Source of the DNA: Torymus aiolomorphi
Taxonomy: Eukaryota > Arthropoda > Insecta > Hymenoptera > Torymidae
DNA: 64,000 bases
Direction of reading: 5' to 3'
NCBI GenBank assembly: GCA_036365515.1
Contig: CM070873.1
Span: 228,423,876-228,487,875 of the forward strand
The notes beneath the pieces are model-generated. The model was given only the letters and a program-made list of their open reading frames with translations, was not told where the DNA came from and ran no database searches. Each line of letters begins with the position of its first letter. The stretch's first letter is position 1. Position numbers and translations under genes: made by a program. Of this stretch, positions 45,092 through 58,100 are shown piece after piece.

Positions 45092-45856
45092 CACTGAGAA
45101 AACTGTCGTAGGAAAATTTACTGAAAAGCTAATAAAAATTACTATTTTTTATAGCAACGATGGGATATCATGGAAATTTAGGTACTTTTGCTAACTAATA
45201 TAGTAATTTTTGTAGCCAAGCTTAAACTTAAAAAAAATTGATTTTCATGATTTTATATCTATAGGATACCTAATATTTATACAATATTTAATATATTATT
45301 AATTAAATTTAGCTATACAAGAAATAAATAAGGAAATAAAAATTTTTTTTTACGGTGGTTGTGTATTCGAACCCTGGACCCTCCGCACGCTAGGCAGACG
45401 CGCTAACCTCTTACCCACGTGAGCTTCTTGAGTACAAAATTTTGGAACTGATACATTGGCTACCTTCGCTTACGAGAGAACTTTGATGATTATTTGATAG
45501 CAATAAATAACTATGATAATATAAAGAAATAACTCATAGCTCACCTGCACAACGTAAAAATAAAACAACTGAATCGATATTGTCGATGTTTTTGATAACT
45601 TAAAAGGAAGATAATCTCAAATTGCGGGAGAAACATAACCTCAATCAGACACGTGCTCCCGGCGTGCACGCAATAAGTACTACATGTAGAGGGCACTTTT
45701 TGCTATGTGTAGTAGTAAAAATTATTAAGATACCTTGTAAATATTCCTGAACTATAGCAAAATTTTTTATAATTTGCTTATATCCCCGCGTTGCTATCAA
45801 ATATAGTAATTTTTGTTAGTTTTTCAGTAAATTTTCCTACGACAGTTTTCTCAGTG
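45092..45856. mobile_element. DNA transposon/MITE with CACTGAGAAAA ends and TA duplication
   Basis: The left end CACTGAGAAAACTGTCGTAG and the right end are perfect reverse complements for about 36 bases, with further matching beyond (TTTACTGAAAA, then a TAATAAAAATTACTAT-like block). TA flanks both sides (45090-45091 and 45857-45858), consistent with the TA target duplication of the Tc1/mariner group. There is no transposase frame, and the interior carries a tRNA-like segment. The element is 765 bp, about three times the size of its relative at 43060, so it probably contains an insertion. Confidence 0.85.
45353..45425 (-). repeat. tRNA-like segment (SINE head or tRNA pseudogene)
   Basis: On the minus strand, AGCTCACGTGGGTAAGAG resembles a tRNA D arm and A box. 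GCGCG and CGTGC then pair around a loop with GCC in the anticodon position. AGGGTTCGAATAC matches the B box. The acceptor and T stems do not pair well, so this is not a functional tRNA. It lies inside the transposon at 45092-45856. A tRNA-derived SINE insertion is the simplest reading, but no clear tail or flanking duplication was defined. Confidence 0.55.
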
Positions 45857-45858
45857 TA

Positions 45859-47335
45859 GAATTGACTAAACGGACGCTAATACGTTGCATCGTTTGTTTA
45901 AATTTATATAATAAACTATATTATTTCAAGAAAATTTCCATTCGTTTTATATCCACACACGTACCTTATAATTGCAACGGCGGGTTTATCGTTGCAATTC
46001 AAACGAAAAATATAATCTCTTTATTCAAGCGCCAATCATCTCTACTACACTCGCGCCATCGCACAATGGGCGCCCCGATGAACCTGCGAAGAAAAGCCCC
46101 TCGTATACGCGTTGATGACAAAAGACGCGACGCGACCTCGAGCTCGTCGCGCGCAAGGTGCTGACAAAAAAAATCCAAATCATAAATAGATCTCTCTCTC
46201 TCTCTCCTCCCCCTTTCTTTATATCATCTCCCTACAGCGGAAAACGCAAAACCGGTCTTGATGCGCGCAAGCCGATTCCCTTCGCTCCCTTCGTCGACTC
46301 GCTCTCAAAATAAAGCGGCGGATTACGCAACCGCCGCTCGCTCGGCGCGCAGCTTCTCTAAACAAAGATTTCGCGCGCGCAATAATTTGCATAAGGCCAC
46401 GGCGTACGTTGTTGTGTATATATATATAGCACGCTATGGTCCTTCGCACACGGGGGGGCCATTCGAGCTCACCCCCGTAATGGCGGTGGGCGTCAACCGG
46501 CTGCGACGAATAGTGCGCACTCTCTCCCTCTCGGAGCGAGTTCGATATTCCGATAGTCCATTATGGTCAGAGAGAGAGTTTCCCTCTCTCGCAAAGGAGG
46601 GCTCGTGTATGTATATATATACACACACTCGCGTGGCGCGTTACGCAAAACTCGAAACGTATAATACGAGCGAGAAGAGCGCGCCCTCCTTCCTTTTTCA
46701 TTGTTACTTTTTCGCGCTCCTTGTTCGTACATATATACGCACGCGCACGCTTCCGCGCGAGAGAGCGCGCACCATTTTGCATTGTATTCCTAATGAAATT
46801 TCCTTATTGATCCGCAGAGCGACTCTAACCGTGCGCGAGCGCGGCCCTTTCCCGTTCCTCTCGCGGAAGGAGCGCGCAGTGATCCCCGTTTAGGTAAGAG
46901 CGAGGGACTATACGTATATATATAGCGGAAAAATATAAGCGTAACGCTCCATTGGTCGCTGTTTACGGCTGTACTGCAGAGAGGCTGGAAAAATCGGTCT
47001 GCCGACGTATTTATGCTTCCTTCGGGCGCACGCGTTTATATACGCTGTCTCGCCCGGGCCATTAGGCTTATTGAATTACGCGCGTATATGCGCGGGGGGT
47101 AATTAATTCGAGCGAGATACGCAATTAATGCCGTGATAATGCGAGTCCTGCCCGCGCTATGTATATATACCCTACGTTTCGCTCGAGGATAATATTCTAA
47201 TGTATTTTATCGACGTCGCGAGAGAGAACGGGCGGCACGGAAATTCCCATAAGTCATCGCGGTTTATGCTCGATCTTAAAAGTGCTTGTTTATTTCGGCG
47301 GTGAGGGGGCTTTACTGCTTTATTAAAGCGCGGCT

Positions 47336-47394
<59 letters not shown>

Positions 47395-48019
47395 GTATGA
47401 AATGTGTGCGTGTGTAAAAGTTGGACGAATTTATCGGTGTCTCGATCGATTATTTCGTTGCGTAATTTACATGGTCCCGGGCTGAAGAAGAATTTCTGGA
47501 ACGTTTATTATACGTTAAATGGCGACAGTTTTTATCTGATACATTATAAGGTGTATCGGTTGTTCACAAGAAAAACAGTCGCCTATAAAATAAAATGCAA
47601 GAAATCATATAAATCATTTTCACAAAATTTTTTCATGGCTTCCACGCGATAATAAAGTCGCGTTCCTTTTGCAAAAGCTCATTTTTGTAATTTCTTAATT
47701 TCCCGAGATTGTATTACAAGACACGAAGTGCGCACATGCCGTATAGCTCCCGCAATAAACCTCTTTACATTTTTAACTTATTAAACGAAATTGACCACCT
47801 CAACGGTTTACGACGTTAATGAAAAATGCTACGCCGTAGAAAAAGTCGCTGGTCTAAATAAAGACGTTTATTAAAATTACTTATCTTACACAAAGTATGA
47901 CCCAGAAACAAGCGCTTTACATCTGCAACGCTGCACTGCTTCAAACTATTACAATTAATCAACTCCCTGAATTACAGCATAATTAAATAACTATATACGT
48001 GACACGCACAAAAAAATCT
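45859..48019 (+). other. Intronic stretch without exons
   Basis: No exon is supported. Mostly CpG-rich to about 47340, with a CT run at about 46191-46206. After the CT tract at 47341-47392 the sequence becomes AT-rich up to the recursive splice site. Confidence 0.5.
47341..47392. repeat. (CT)n microsatellite, about 52 bp
   Basis: A pure CT tract. Confidence 0.96.
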
Positions 48020-48024
48020 AACCC

Positions 48025-48054
48025 AATTTTCTCTTTTTTCTGTTCCAGGTGAGT
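48025..48054 (+). other. Candidate recursive (zero-length exon) splice site in intron 1
   Basis: A strong pyrimidine tract, TTTTCTCTTTTTTCTGTTC, leads to CAG fused to GTGAGT, with the junction between 48048 and 48049. It lies about 18.6 kb into an intron longer than 34.5 kb, on the same strand as the gene. This is where a ratchet point would be expected. Acceptor and donor are both near-ideal. It could instead be the start or end of an unrecognised exon, but no bounded coding sequence adjoins it. Confidence 0.6.
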
Positions 48055-50052
48055 ACCAACACCAGAGAGTAACCTCACGTTCCACGAACTATTATAACGA
48101 CGCGCGCACGCTCGCAGCTCGTAATAATTGGGGTAACGTAGTAGCCGAGGGCAGGAGCGTAAAGCGCCTGCTTTAAATCGTAACGACCTTACATATACCC
48201 TCCCTCTATTGCCCCATACACCAGAGACCCAGTGGTCAGAGGGAAGAAGAAGAAGAAAGAAAGAAGAAATATCCCGGGAGGAAGCGGTGTGGCGGCGAGT
48301 GTCGAATTCGTGCGCCGTCTCGGTTTTCTCTCTCTTTTTCTTCCTCTCTTTCTCCGCAGAGGAGGAGAAACCCCATGAATCTTCCAGCGCCACCGCCGCC
48401 GCCGGCTTTGGAATTTTCTGGGCTCTCTCGCGCCGATATCCGCTCCCGCTTGTTTTCCGAGGGCCATATGGCGAGGAGGAGAGGCCGCTGCCGCCTCTCC
48501 TTCAGCGTCGGTAGACATAACCTATCCTAATCTGAGGCTCGCGCCCCGTGTGAGACGCACTGCACTGCGCTCTCTTCACTTTATCGCTCCGTCGTGTTTT
48601 TCGCTCCCTCGCTCGCTTATATAGAGTTCTTCCTTTGGCGCTCGCGCGGCCGAGGCGTCGTAAAGACGCTGCGGGGGCAGCGATAGTGTCACTGCGGCGG
48701 TCTATTTTCGTCGTCGTCGTCGCTAGGGAGGGAGAGGGAAGCGCGTGCGGGAGGGACTTAGAGAAGAGACAGAGAGAGTAATGTCGCGAGGACTAGAGAG
48801 GGACTTATCGGGAGGTATATAGAGAGGCTTCGGCAGGGACGCGCGCGACCTTACGTTATATAGGGGGTCTGCTTAGTTTCTTCCGCGTGTATATATGCAT
48901 GGCCGGGGTATGTCGGCTTCGTTTGAGCATACTCTATATAGCGTGCGTTTAGTGTTTCAAGGTTTAATGACAATTAGGCGGCTATTCTTGTCTCCTCGAT
49001 TTTATTCCGAAAATTTTAAATGCGCACGCGGTTCCGTGAACTCGTTCCAGAGAGCCGCCTCCACGGTAACCACAAAATTACAGAGAATATAACGATCGAT
49101 AGGAACGCTAGCCACCCCCTCGCTGCCGTGCTGCACTTAATATACAGAGTGAAAAATAACTCTGCGTAACAAGCAGCGCGGAATCATAAATCGCTCGGGA
49201 TTTTTATCCCCTCTACGCGCGCGAAAGTTTCCCAAAACTCCCTCGACAAACTGAAAACGAGCGCATGGTAATGTCGCGCGCTCAACTTACCCCCCCACAC
49301 GAGAGAGAATCTGTTTGGCGAGAAACTTGCGCGCGCGCGTGAAACTCGCTCTCCGCGGCAAGAAGGACACATCGCGGCCGAGGATTTATGGCCGGCTAAC
49401 GAACGAAACGGGTCTCCCGGCTCCACTGCAGCAATGCACTCGCGACTCTGCGGCACTGCGGGTGTATATATACGTCTGGCGAAAATGCCGCGCGATGAAT
49501 GAACCCTATAGGAGTATAAGTTGAGCGGGCAGCTGGAGTTAGTTCATTTTAAAAGCTGTTCAATGCTATTGACGTATAGTGCCATGTTGAGTTTCTTGTG
49601 TAATATTTGTGTTTTAGGATATTTTTGTTCAAGTATATCTATTTTCGCAAATTTAATGTAGTGTGCAAATTAACTACCATTCGACTTCGTTCCACCGTAA
49701 CTAATCCATTTCACCACCGCTATAACCAACCAAAATACTCTAAAAGTTATAACCAAAAATTACCTCACTTCCCCTTCAAAAACACTCCCCGGCAATGAAA
49801 ATTTCAGCCGATAAAACATTTAGCATGACGGCGACCAGAAAAGAGACTCTCCTCTCTCTCTCTCTCCTCTATTTCTCTCTTCGTTCTATAAGAGAGATCG
49901 CATGTATCGTGCGGCGGTGGAGAGCCGATCGAATTGGGTCAGCAGCGAGTTACTTGCGCGCCAGCGCACGGAATCGACGGACGGAAGGAAGAAGGAAATT
50001 TCTCCAAATGTCCCGCCGCCGCTGTGCCAGGCCGACTCGCCGTTGCACATAC
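48055..50052 (+). other. Intronic stretch; one speculative exon candidate
   Basis: A very strong acceptor-like tract ends at CCGCAG 48359. The following frame stays open in the phase required by the 29419 donor until TAA at 48528-48530. This is noted as a finding but not called as a CDS, because the encoded residues are low-complexity and an opposing frame is also open. The rest shows no exon. Confidence 0.4.
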
Positions 50053-50056
50053 TTAA

Positions 50057-50642
50057 GGGGGTTCATGCGATTTTAAAATGGGTTCGCTATTTAATTTTTA
50101 TGCCATAAATTATTAAAATATAACAATGTAAGTCCACTCAGATATGAAAAGCAAATACTTTCTGAACGGAAAAAAACTATTGTGATAAAAAAATTGTTAA
50201 TCGAACACGTAGATATTGTTGAATAAGTAAAAAAGTTACTTTCGCTATTTGCCAACTTTTTATTTTACATTAGATTTTAATGTTTAACGTCTCATTTCAC
50301 TCCTTATACTATAATACAGTATACACTTGATGTTTACTGCGCTTAAACTGTAAATAATTACATGTTGCTTCGTATATATTAATTATTTCATAATATAAGC
50401 CTGGATGGGTTGTAGACAAATGTTTAAGGAGTAAAATGAGATGTTAAACATTAAAATCGAATGAAAAATAAAGTTGGCAACAATATTTACGTGTTCCATT
50501 AACAATTTTTTTATCACAATAGTTTTTTTCGGTTCAGAAAGTATTTGCCTTTAATATCTGTGTGAACTTACATTATTATATTTTAATAATTTATGACATA
50601 AAAATTAAATAGTGAAACCATTTTAAAATCGCATGAACCCCG
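50057..50642. mobile_element. TTAA-type foldback MITE, about 586 bp
   Basis: Ends GGGGGTTCATGCGATTTTAA and, from the opposite strand, CGGGGTTCATGCGATTTTAA are flanked by TTAA at 50053-50056 and 50643-50646. The two arms are close copies of each other over roughly 200 bases (for example TATTTAATTTTTATG and CTTTCTGAAC blocks in both), so the whole element is nearly palindromic. A TTAA duplication is used by piggyBac, Kolobok and some other superfamilies; no transposase is present to decide between them. Confidence 0.85.
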
Positions 50643-50728
50643 TTAAGCGATTCGCCAAACTCCCGCGACGCGGAAATCGCTATATAAGTCGATATGTCCG
50701 CGCGTCTGAGAGAGTTCTTTATTTATAA

Positions 50729-51410
50729 GGATGTATTGGCTATACAATCGGTGTCAGAAGTTAGTTTTTATTTAAAATATCAATAATTTGTTATATGGGG
50801 TTGTTTTTTTCTTTTTTATTTGAAAACTATATAGGAAGGCATAAGACCAATAGTTGAAGCTCCCAAAATAAGAAATCAGATAAAAATTGTTGAAGTATTT
50901 CGACTTTTAAAAATATATATATATATTCTAATACATTTTTAATTTCAAATTTTATTCGATTCTTGTTTTTTTTAGTCTTATTTTATCCAGGGGAGAATTA
51001 TTAATAGACCCACTAACTCAAAAATAAAAAAACTAACTTTATATTTAAGATAATAAACATTTTAAAGTGTACAGTCAACTTAAAAAGTGAGTTTCTTTTT
51101 TATAAAACTAAACTTTAATGAAAATGTAAGGCATTTTTTTTATTTTTGAGTCGAATTTGAATCGAATAAAATTTGAAGATGCGGCACCTTGATGAATGAA
51201 ATTGAAAATGTATTAAGACATATGATTTTTAAAAGTCGAAATACTTGAAAAATTTCCGTCTGATTTCTTATTTTAGGGGCTTATATTGCTCATTTGACTT
51301 ATTTCTTTAAACTTATTTAATAAAAAAGTAGCAAATATGGTTTTATATTTAATTATTAATAATTTTAGTAATACTGATATTCGACGCCGATAGTATAGCC
51401 CATACATCCT
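50729..51410. mobile_element. TTAA-like foldback MITE, about 680 bp
   Basis: The left end GGATGTATTGGCTATACAAT mirrors the right end, which reads GGATGTATGGGCTATACTAT on the opposite strand. The right flank is TTAA (51411 onward) and the left flank is ATAA, consistent with a TTAA duplication with one substitution. The arms share AAAATAAGAAATCAGA and AAGTATTTCGACTTTTAAAA in mirrored positions. The interior is AT-rich and non-coding. It lies only about 80 bases from the element ending at 50642. Confidence 0.8.
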
Positions 51411-52181
<771 letters not shown>

Positions 52182-55100
52182 CGTTATATCACGCCGCGGA
52201 AAAGTTCTACAGGTTAATTTAGCATACGTAGCAATCAGCGTCAAATATCGCGATGCATGTTCACATATAAATCGTTAGCGAGGTATATGAGGGTTCGAAG
52301 CGTTAATTACCGTAGACACGAAGTATCACGCGAATATAAGATGCACGAAACGCGCTCGAAATCAATTAGAAACCGCCGGTTCTGTTACCCAACGGGTCGC
52401 TAAATCCAATTTCGACACCGCGATCATCCTTCTTCGCCCGCCTCCTATGAATTAAACCCATTCGCAGGTATAATTTTTTGTTTTCGCTCAACATCGCGCG
52501 ATATTCCGGGCGAAAGGTCAAGACGGATAAATAAACCCCCGTCACGACGAAGAAGAAGACGACGACGACGACGGCGCCGCCGCTGCTCATCCTTCTATCC
52601 CCTCGCGAATACTTTATTAATACCCGTATGCGCGCGAAATCGATATTGCACCGCTCGAAAGTCTATAATTTGCGTTTTAGCGCCTTTCGCTGCACTCGCG
52701 GCGCAGTAAGCGCGGTGTGTACGTCTCATTAAAGACGGCATACATATTTCCTCAATTAAAACTTTGCCATGAATATTCCTCGTAAATTCATTTATTCAGC
52801 CTTTTAAGCCGAATAGATACCCGCGCGCGCGCACGCGCATGCGCTCTCGCTACATCGCCGACGACGTTTTACACGCTCGTACATTAACGAGTGCGCGAGC
52901 GCGTGCGCGTTAGGAGGGGGGTTTAATTGCAAGACGCTTGTATACCGTTAGGCGCGCATAAAACTGCTGTCCGCGCAATTTATGCCGCTATCGACGTAAC
53001 TCACTTCGACGTTTCTAAACGATTCTTATCGTGCGATAATCGTTACCAGAGACCGAGATCGCGCTCGCTCGCGTGCGCTTTTCTTTCTCTCTCTCTCTGG
53101 CGCGCGCGCCCGTCGTATTATTGTCTATGCCTTCCTCGTCTCGTATACACCGCTCGTCCGTCCATATATATCTCCGATTCAAGGAGGAGAAAGAAGAAGA
53201 GATAGAGAGAGACAGACAGGGAGGAGAGACGAGGACGTTAGCATGGCTATTGTTTTGTCCTTTATTCGCGGGCTGCGCGGGGCTGGCATATTAAAAGGGT
53301 GCGTCTTTTTTCAAGTACTTCATGCGCTCTTGTTTTCCAGTGCAAAAGACCGTCTGCTCGATTGGGCTCTTAATCCATATGTTTCACTTTACGAGCACAT
53401 GACTTTTATTATTTTAAAGAAAAACTACTTGTATTTAAAGTTTTGTTATTTTCTTTGTTTATTTTTATTTGTGTCGCATTAAATTTTCTCGCAGAGCATC
53501 TTAGAGTTTAATCTATCGATTCCTTTTTTCGAAATTGTACACTGTACATAAACGTAAAATATTTTGAAACATATCTTACTTTGAGACGTGACATAAATTC
53601 GTGAGATGACATCAACAAAACATCACTAACAACAACGTACGTGAATTGATTTCTATACAGCATGTTTGGAATCTTTAAAATCAGAAAATCCCAAACGAAT
53701 GAAACAACGCGTAAAAACATTTTAGCTTTACGACTGAAACTTGTTAAGCAGTTATAAATGAACAGTGTATTTAAACAAGCATAAATTTTCCGCATTATTA
53801 AGCTCATTTCCTTTGATTTCATCAACAATCTAACTCAAGGTTTTGTGTTGTAGTTTCATTTGATCGTACGAAAAATGTTTTAAATTTAGATTCAAAGGAA
53901 TTTTCTAGAAACCGACTTACTAATTTTCAATGCGCAGTTCGTTGAGGGATAATGATTCGGAATATTATTTCAAGTTATTGTCTTAAAATAATCCTTTAAA
54001 AGTGGTTTATGGTGTGCATTCAGTAGTCCAATTAATACTTCTTTAATAAATTCAGATATAGCGGCATTCATGCTTCTTACGTTGCTGAGAGAGTTGAAAA
54101 TATTAATGTACTATTATTGTATATGAAAATGAAAAGTCATAGCATGTTACTTATACACTGGCATACTTTTGAAAAGTAAACAAAGAACCAACGACTGCGT
54201 TAGATTCTTAGTTCTTTCTCATCTATTTGTAATTTAGAATTATTGAAAAAAAAAACAAACAAATTAATAAAGGCCTAAAATTATTACTATTTACTCTCTT
54301 AGTTACTCTGACATCAGCTGATAATATTTTTGAAATATGATGTATATATGGACGTGGTCACAGTCTGTATAGTATACTTTGATAGTGGGGATATGTTTAC
54401 AATTAATCATTCTTATAATGGCTTATACATTAGGATACAGTTTTGCCTGTAATATCGTAGAAAATGTACTCTCCGTAACGAACATTCATTATTCTTGATT
54501 AACGATTTTATTCGACGGTGTAAACCTAGTTTTATTATCGAATACAGTGATATTGACGATGCAGTATTAAATAATTTGATTTTCAGACTACAGTGTGCAC
54601 ACGACGTTATAGTACAGCAGGTAAATACCAATCATACATGTGATTCTTTTAACTATATGAAAAGTTGAGATTACTAACAAAAAAACCACGGATGCCGAAT
54701 TAAGAACAAAAATCGTGTTTATAAACTCAAAGAAAATCCTCATCCAGAACTTCAAAAATTCCTAATAACAAATTCCCGTCCAACATTATTCTAACCAATC
54801 GTTCCAACTAACGAACATCACGAGACAATCATTCATCATCTCGACTCAGGCGCGCGAATCAAGCGTAAGCACGGTGGCGACGTAGTCGTTCCAGCTACCA
54901 CGTAGTCACGTGAGGTTAGGGTGTCAGGTTACACGATCGTGTGCTCCTCGGGTTATCTCTCTCCCTCCCTCCCTCCTTGCTCTTCCTTCCTTCCTTCCTT
55001 CCTCGACGGCGGTTTCGATTTCCCGAGGTAGATTTCGTGCAGGCCCGTGCCTATACCTCGAGATCGCAGATCTTACACAGCCGAGCGCCTGCAGCGCGTG

Positions 55101-58100
55101 CGCGGAATGCATAGAACCGCGTGTCTTCTTGGTGTCTATACGGTAGCAATGGCCTTGGCGGTGGCGAGATGCGCGGCGGATTAAGTGTTGGAAAGAAGTG
55201 CCGGTAGCTTTTGCCTTTTGACGATGAATCATTTCGAAATGAGGTTAGGTGCGGTTGGGTAGCGTGTTGCCTGACATATTATAACGCGATTAACCGGTGC
55301 AAAATCAAATTTCAAAGCTTTAGCGGGATTATGTACGTGTACTTGCAGCTGGTTGCTGTTTGATTTGGTTGCTAGTGATCTGGTACAGTGTTGTTTGATA
55401 ATATGTTGACAGGTGAATTTAACTACTTCCTGAATTACTACCGACGATTTTTATTATTTCATAATTGACAAAAAAAAAATTAAAATAACAGTGTACATTG
55501 GTCTCTCAAATTAAAATGATGCTACTTTAAATTACACTGTACTTTTCTTTTAACGATAAAATTATATTTCATTGGCATTTAATTTTAATAAACTCGCGCG
55601 ATAAACGCGACGCGCTTACGCTCGTATGTATAAGTATTGCAAAGAAAAAAACAAAACTATAATACTTTTTTATCAATGTTTGAAGGAAAAATATTGAATC
55701 GCGCACATCGAAGCTACGTCAAAAACATCGCGCCGCGAGTATCGAGAGCGCGCCGGCGACGAGTACATTAGCGAAAATATTTATGCAAGTGCTTCGCGAG
55801 CGTTTACATTTACGACTAGGAGCACTTAAAAAACTTAATCGCTCGATCGAGTCGCAGTGTCGGTTTCCATTGCGCTTCTTTCGTCGGCCGCCGTCGCGCG
55901 CGCGTGAGAGATTGATCCTCCTTTCGTGCGCAGCGGACGAAGAATAATTAACCTGCGCGCGGCGGTGAGAAATGTGCAATAATTTCCACGACAGTACCGT
56001 TTTAGTGTCCAGCCGGCGTCTTCATTATACACGAGGCCCGGCGAAGCGGGACTATACGTACGTAGGGTAAAATAGTTGAGTATATTATACAGCATGTTTA
56101 TGAATAATGCGCAAAAATAAATTCGTTGATAGTTTTTTTTTTTAATTTTTCATTACACCTATAATTAGTTTCGTGATGAAAATGCCTAACTGTGCAATAT
56201 ATCTATTTCTCGCTGACAAAGACTTTGATATAAGTGTAACTGTGCGATAGCTCAATTCAAACAATTAATTATTTAATTATTCCGCGCTCTTGACTTATCC
56301 AACAACCTGGCGGAAGACTATATATAGCGTATACGATTATTCGTCTCAAAGTGAAATTTCCAACGCGCACTTTTAACCATTTACTCATCCCTGGCCCTCT
56401 AGCTTGAATGTTAATTAAATTTTAGTTTCGCGAGTACCGCGAGAGCTCTGCACCTCGCGACGCGCGCGAGCGAAGAAAAAGCCAAGTTGATTTAATTTAA
56501 TTTAATAGCTTGTCCACTTTCTTCGCGCCGCTCGATAAGACTCCCCTTTATACTCGGCAATCTCCATGCCCCTAATAAAACGCGCTCTTGACTCTTTCCG
56601 TGCAGTATATAGAAGTGGAGGAGGAGGGGGAGCGAAGGGAAATTTGCTGCAACACACGCCACTGGATGGGTCATTTCCTGAGTGCAGCCGCCAACTTTTC
56701 TCTCTCCCTCGTTTTTTATCTCTCTGCTTAGGGCGGTATATATATATATCTCACATTTTTCTCCCACTTTTTTTTCTCTTTGCCTCAACCTCACGACTTT
56801 CGTCGGGGTCTTTCGATGTTCCCACCCTACCGTAATATCCTTTTTTGTTGTCTCGAGGGATTAGCCCGAGACTTCCGCCGAGAAGCGAAGCGTTATACGC
56901 AGTCGAAATAATTCAGAAGTATATGACACGATTTTTACTTCGTACCTTCTTACTAAATTTAAAGGCGCGTTTCCGTATAGAATCAGTCAGAGTATCATAA
57001 TAAGAATTATTTAAATTTAGTGCTTCAATTGCTTGTATAAGATGTTAAATCTGGAAAAGACGTTTTTAGGTGTTTCTAAAAATATTTCAAAGAACCCGGC
57101 ATACGTAATTGACTCAACCTTCCATAATTAAATAAGGATATTCAAACCATCTCTTACAATACCCCTCTCGAAATAAAAGCCAGTAGGCCAAATCGAAGTA
57201 CCGCTCCAATTCATTACATAATCCTCCACGTCTTCTCCAGTCTTCCCCAACTTCCTTCCACGCTTCAGTGATTATTATATTATTGTACGAAACCCAACGA
57301 TGAAAAAAACAAGAAAGAAAATGTCGAACGTCAGATACAATCATGGAAATTTTTTTTTATTCGATTCTCTCCGCTTACTCGCTCGGTTTACATACATCGT
57401 CCGCTCGTACGTGTCACTTATACTTTTAACGCGCCGAGGGATTTCGCCTTTAAATATCCGGACGAAAATGTATTCCCGTTTCTTTGCACAGGTGTTGGGA
57501 ATGAAGTCGCCGTGTATGTATATATACGCGTCGATTCGACAATCAGATACGATCGCTTGCTCGCGTCGCTGTCACTGTCGCAGCGATCTTCTTATCGACG
57601 GCCCAAGACGGCTACGACTCGGGAATGAAGCGGGTTCCTGTTTTTCTGTGTACGCGCGCGCATTATACAACGCCATCACTGCGCCGCTCGTAACGGGGAC
57701 ACGCGAACGAAATTTTCTGTTTTTTCTTTTATTGTCGAAAGACTTGAATAAGTGTGTACTTTTAATTCGAGACGCGCGAGACGAGCGTCTCTTATCGGTG
57801 GCCGGAGAGTTCTTCGGGATTCTTATCGGTGTGAGATTATGCTAATGAGAGAGTATTGTCGTCTCGTGGGCCATTTTTCGATCGTCTCTGTGCGGGGGGT
57901 TTCGAAATAACGCGCGCATGCGCCCGAGACCAACGAGCTGTTGCCGAATGATAGGGAAACCTCAATGTAGAACTCGTGCTGTTATATGTACTTATTGGTT
58001 TTGTATGTTGACTAACGTACCTCTGATACTAGAGCGTTAAATTCCACTTTATGCTTCTGTTAATAACAAAATTATCTTTCAATCGAGAATTTTTCTAGAA

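Noticed and set aside
45353..45425. Functional tRNA gene
   Set aside because: The acceptor and T stems do not pair and the B box is imperfect. It lies inside a transposon, so it was called a tRNA-like segment only.
46258..46893. 211-aa + frame
   Set aside because: Crosses TA-repeat segments, has no recognisable motif, and ends at an unremarkable position. Treated as a chance frame.
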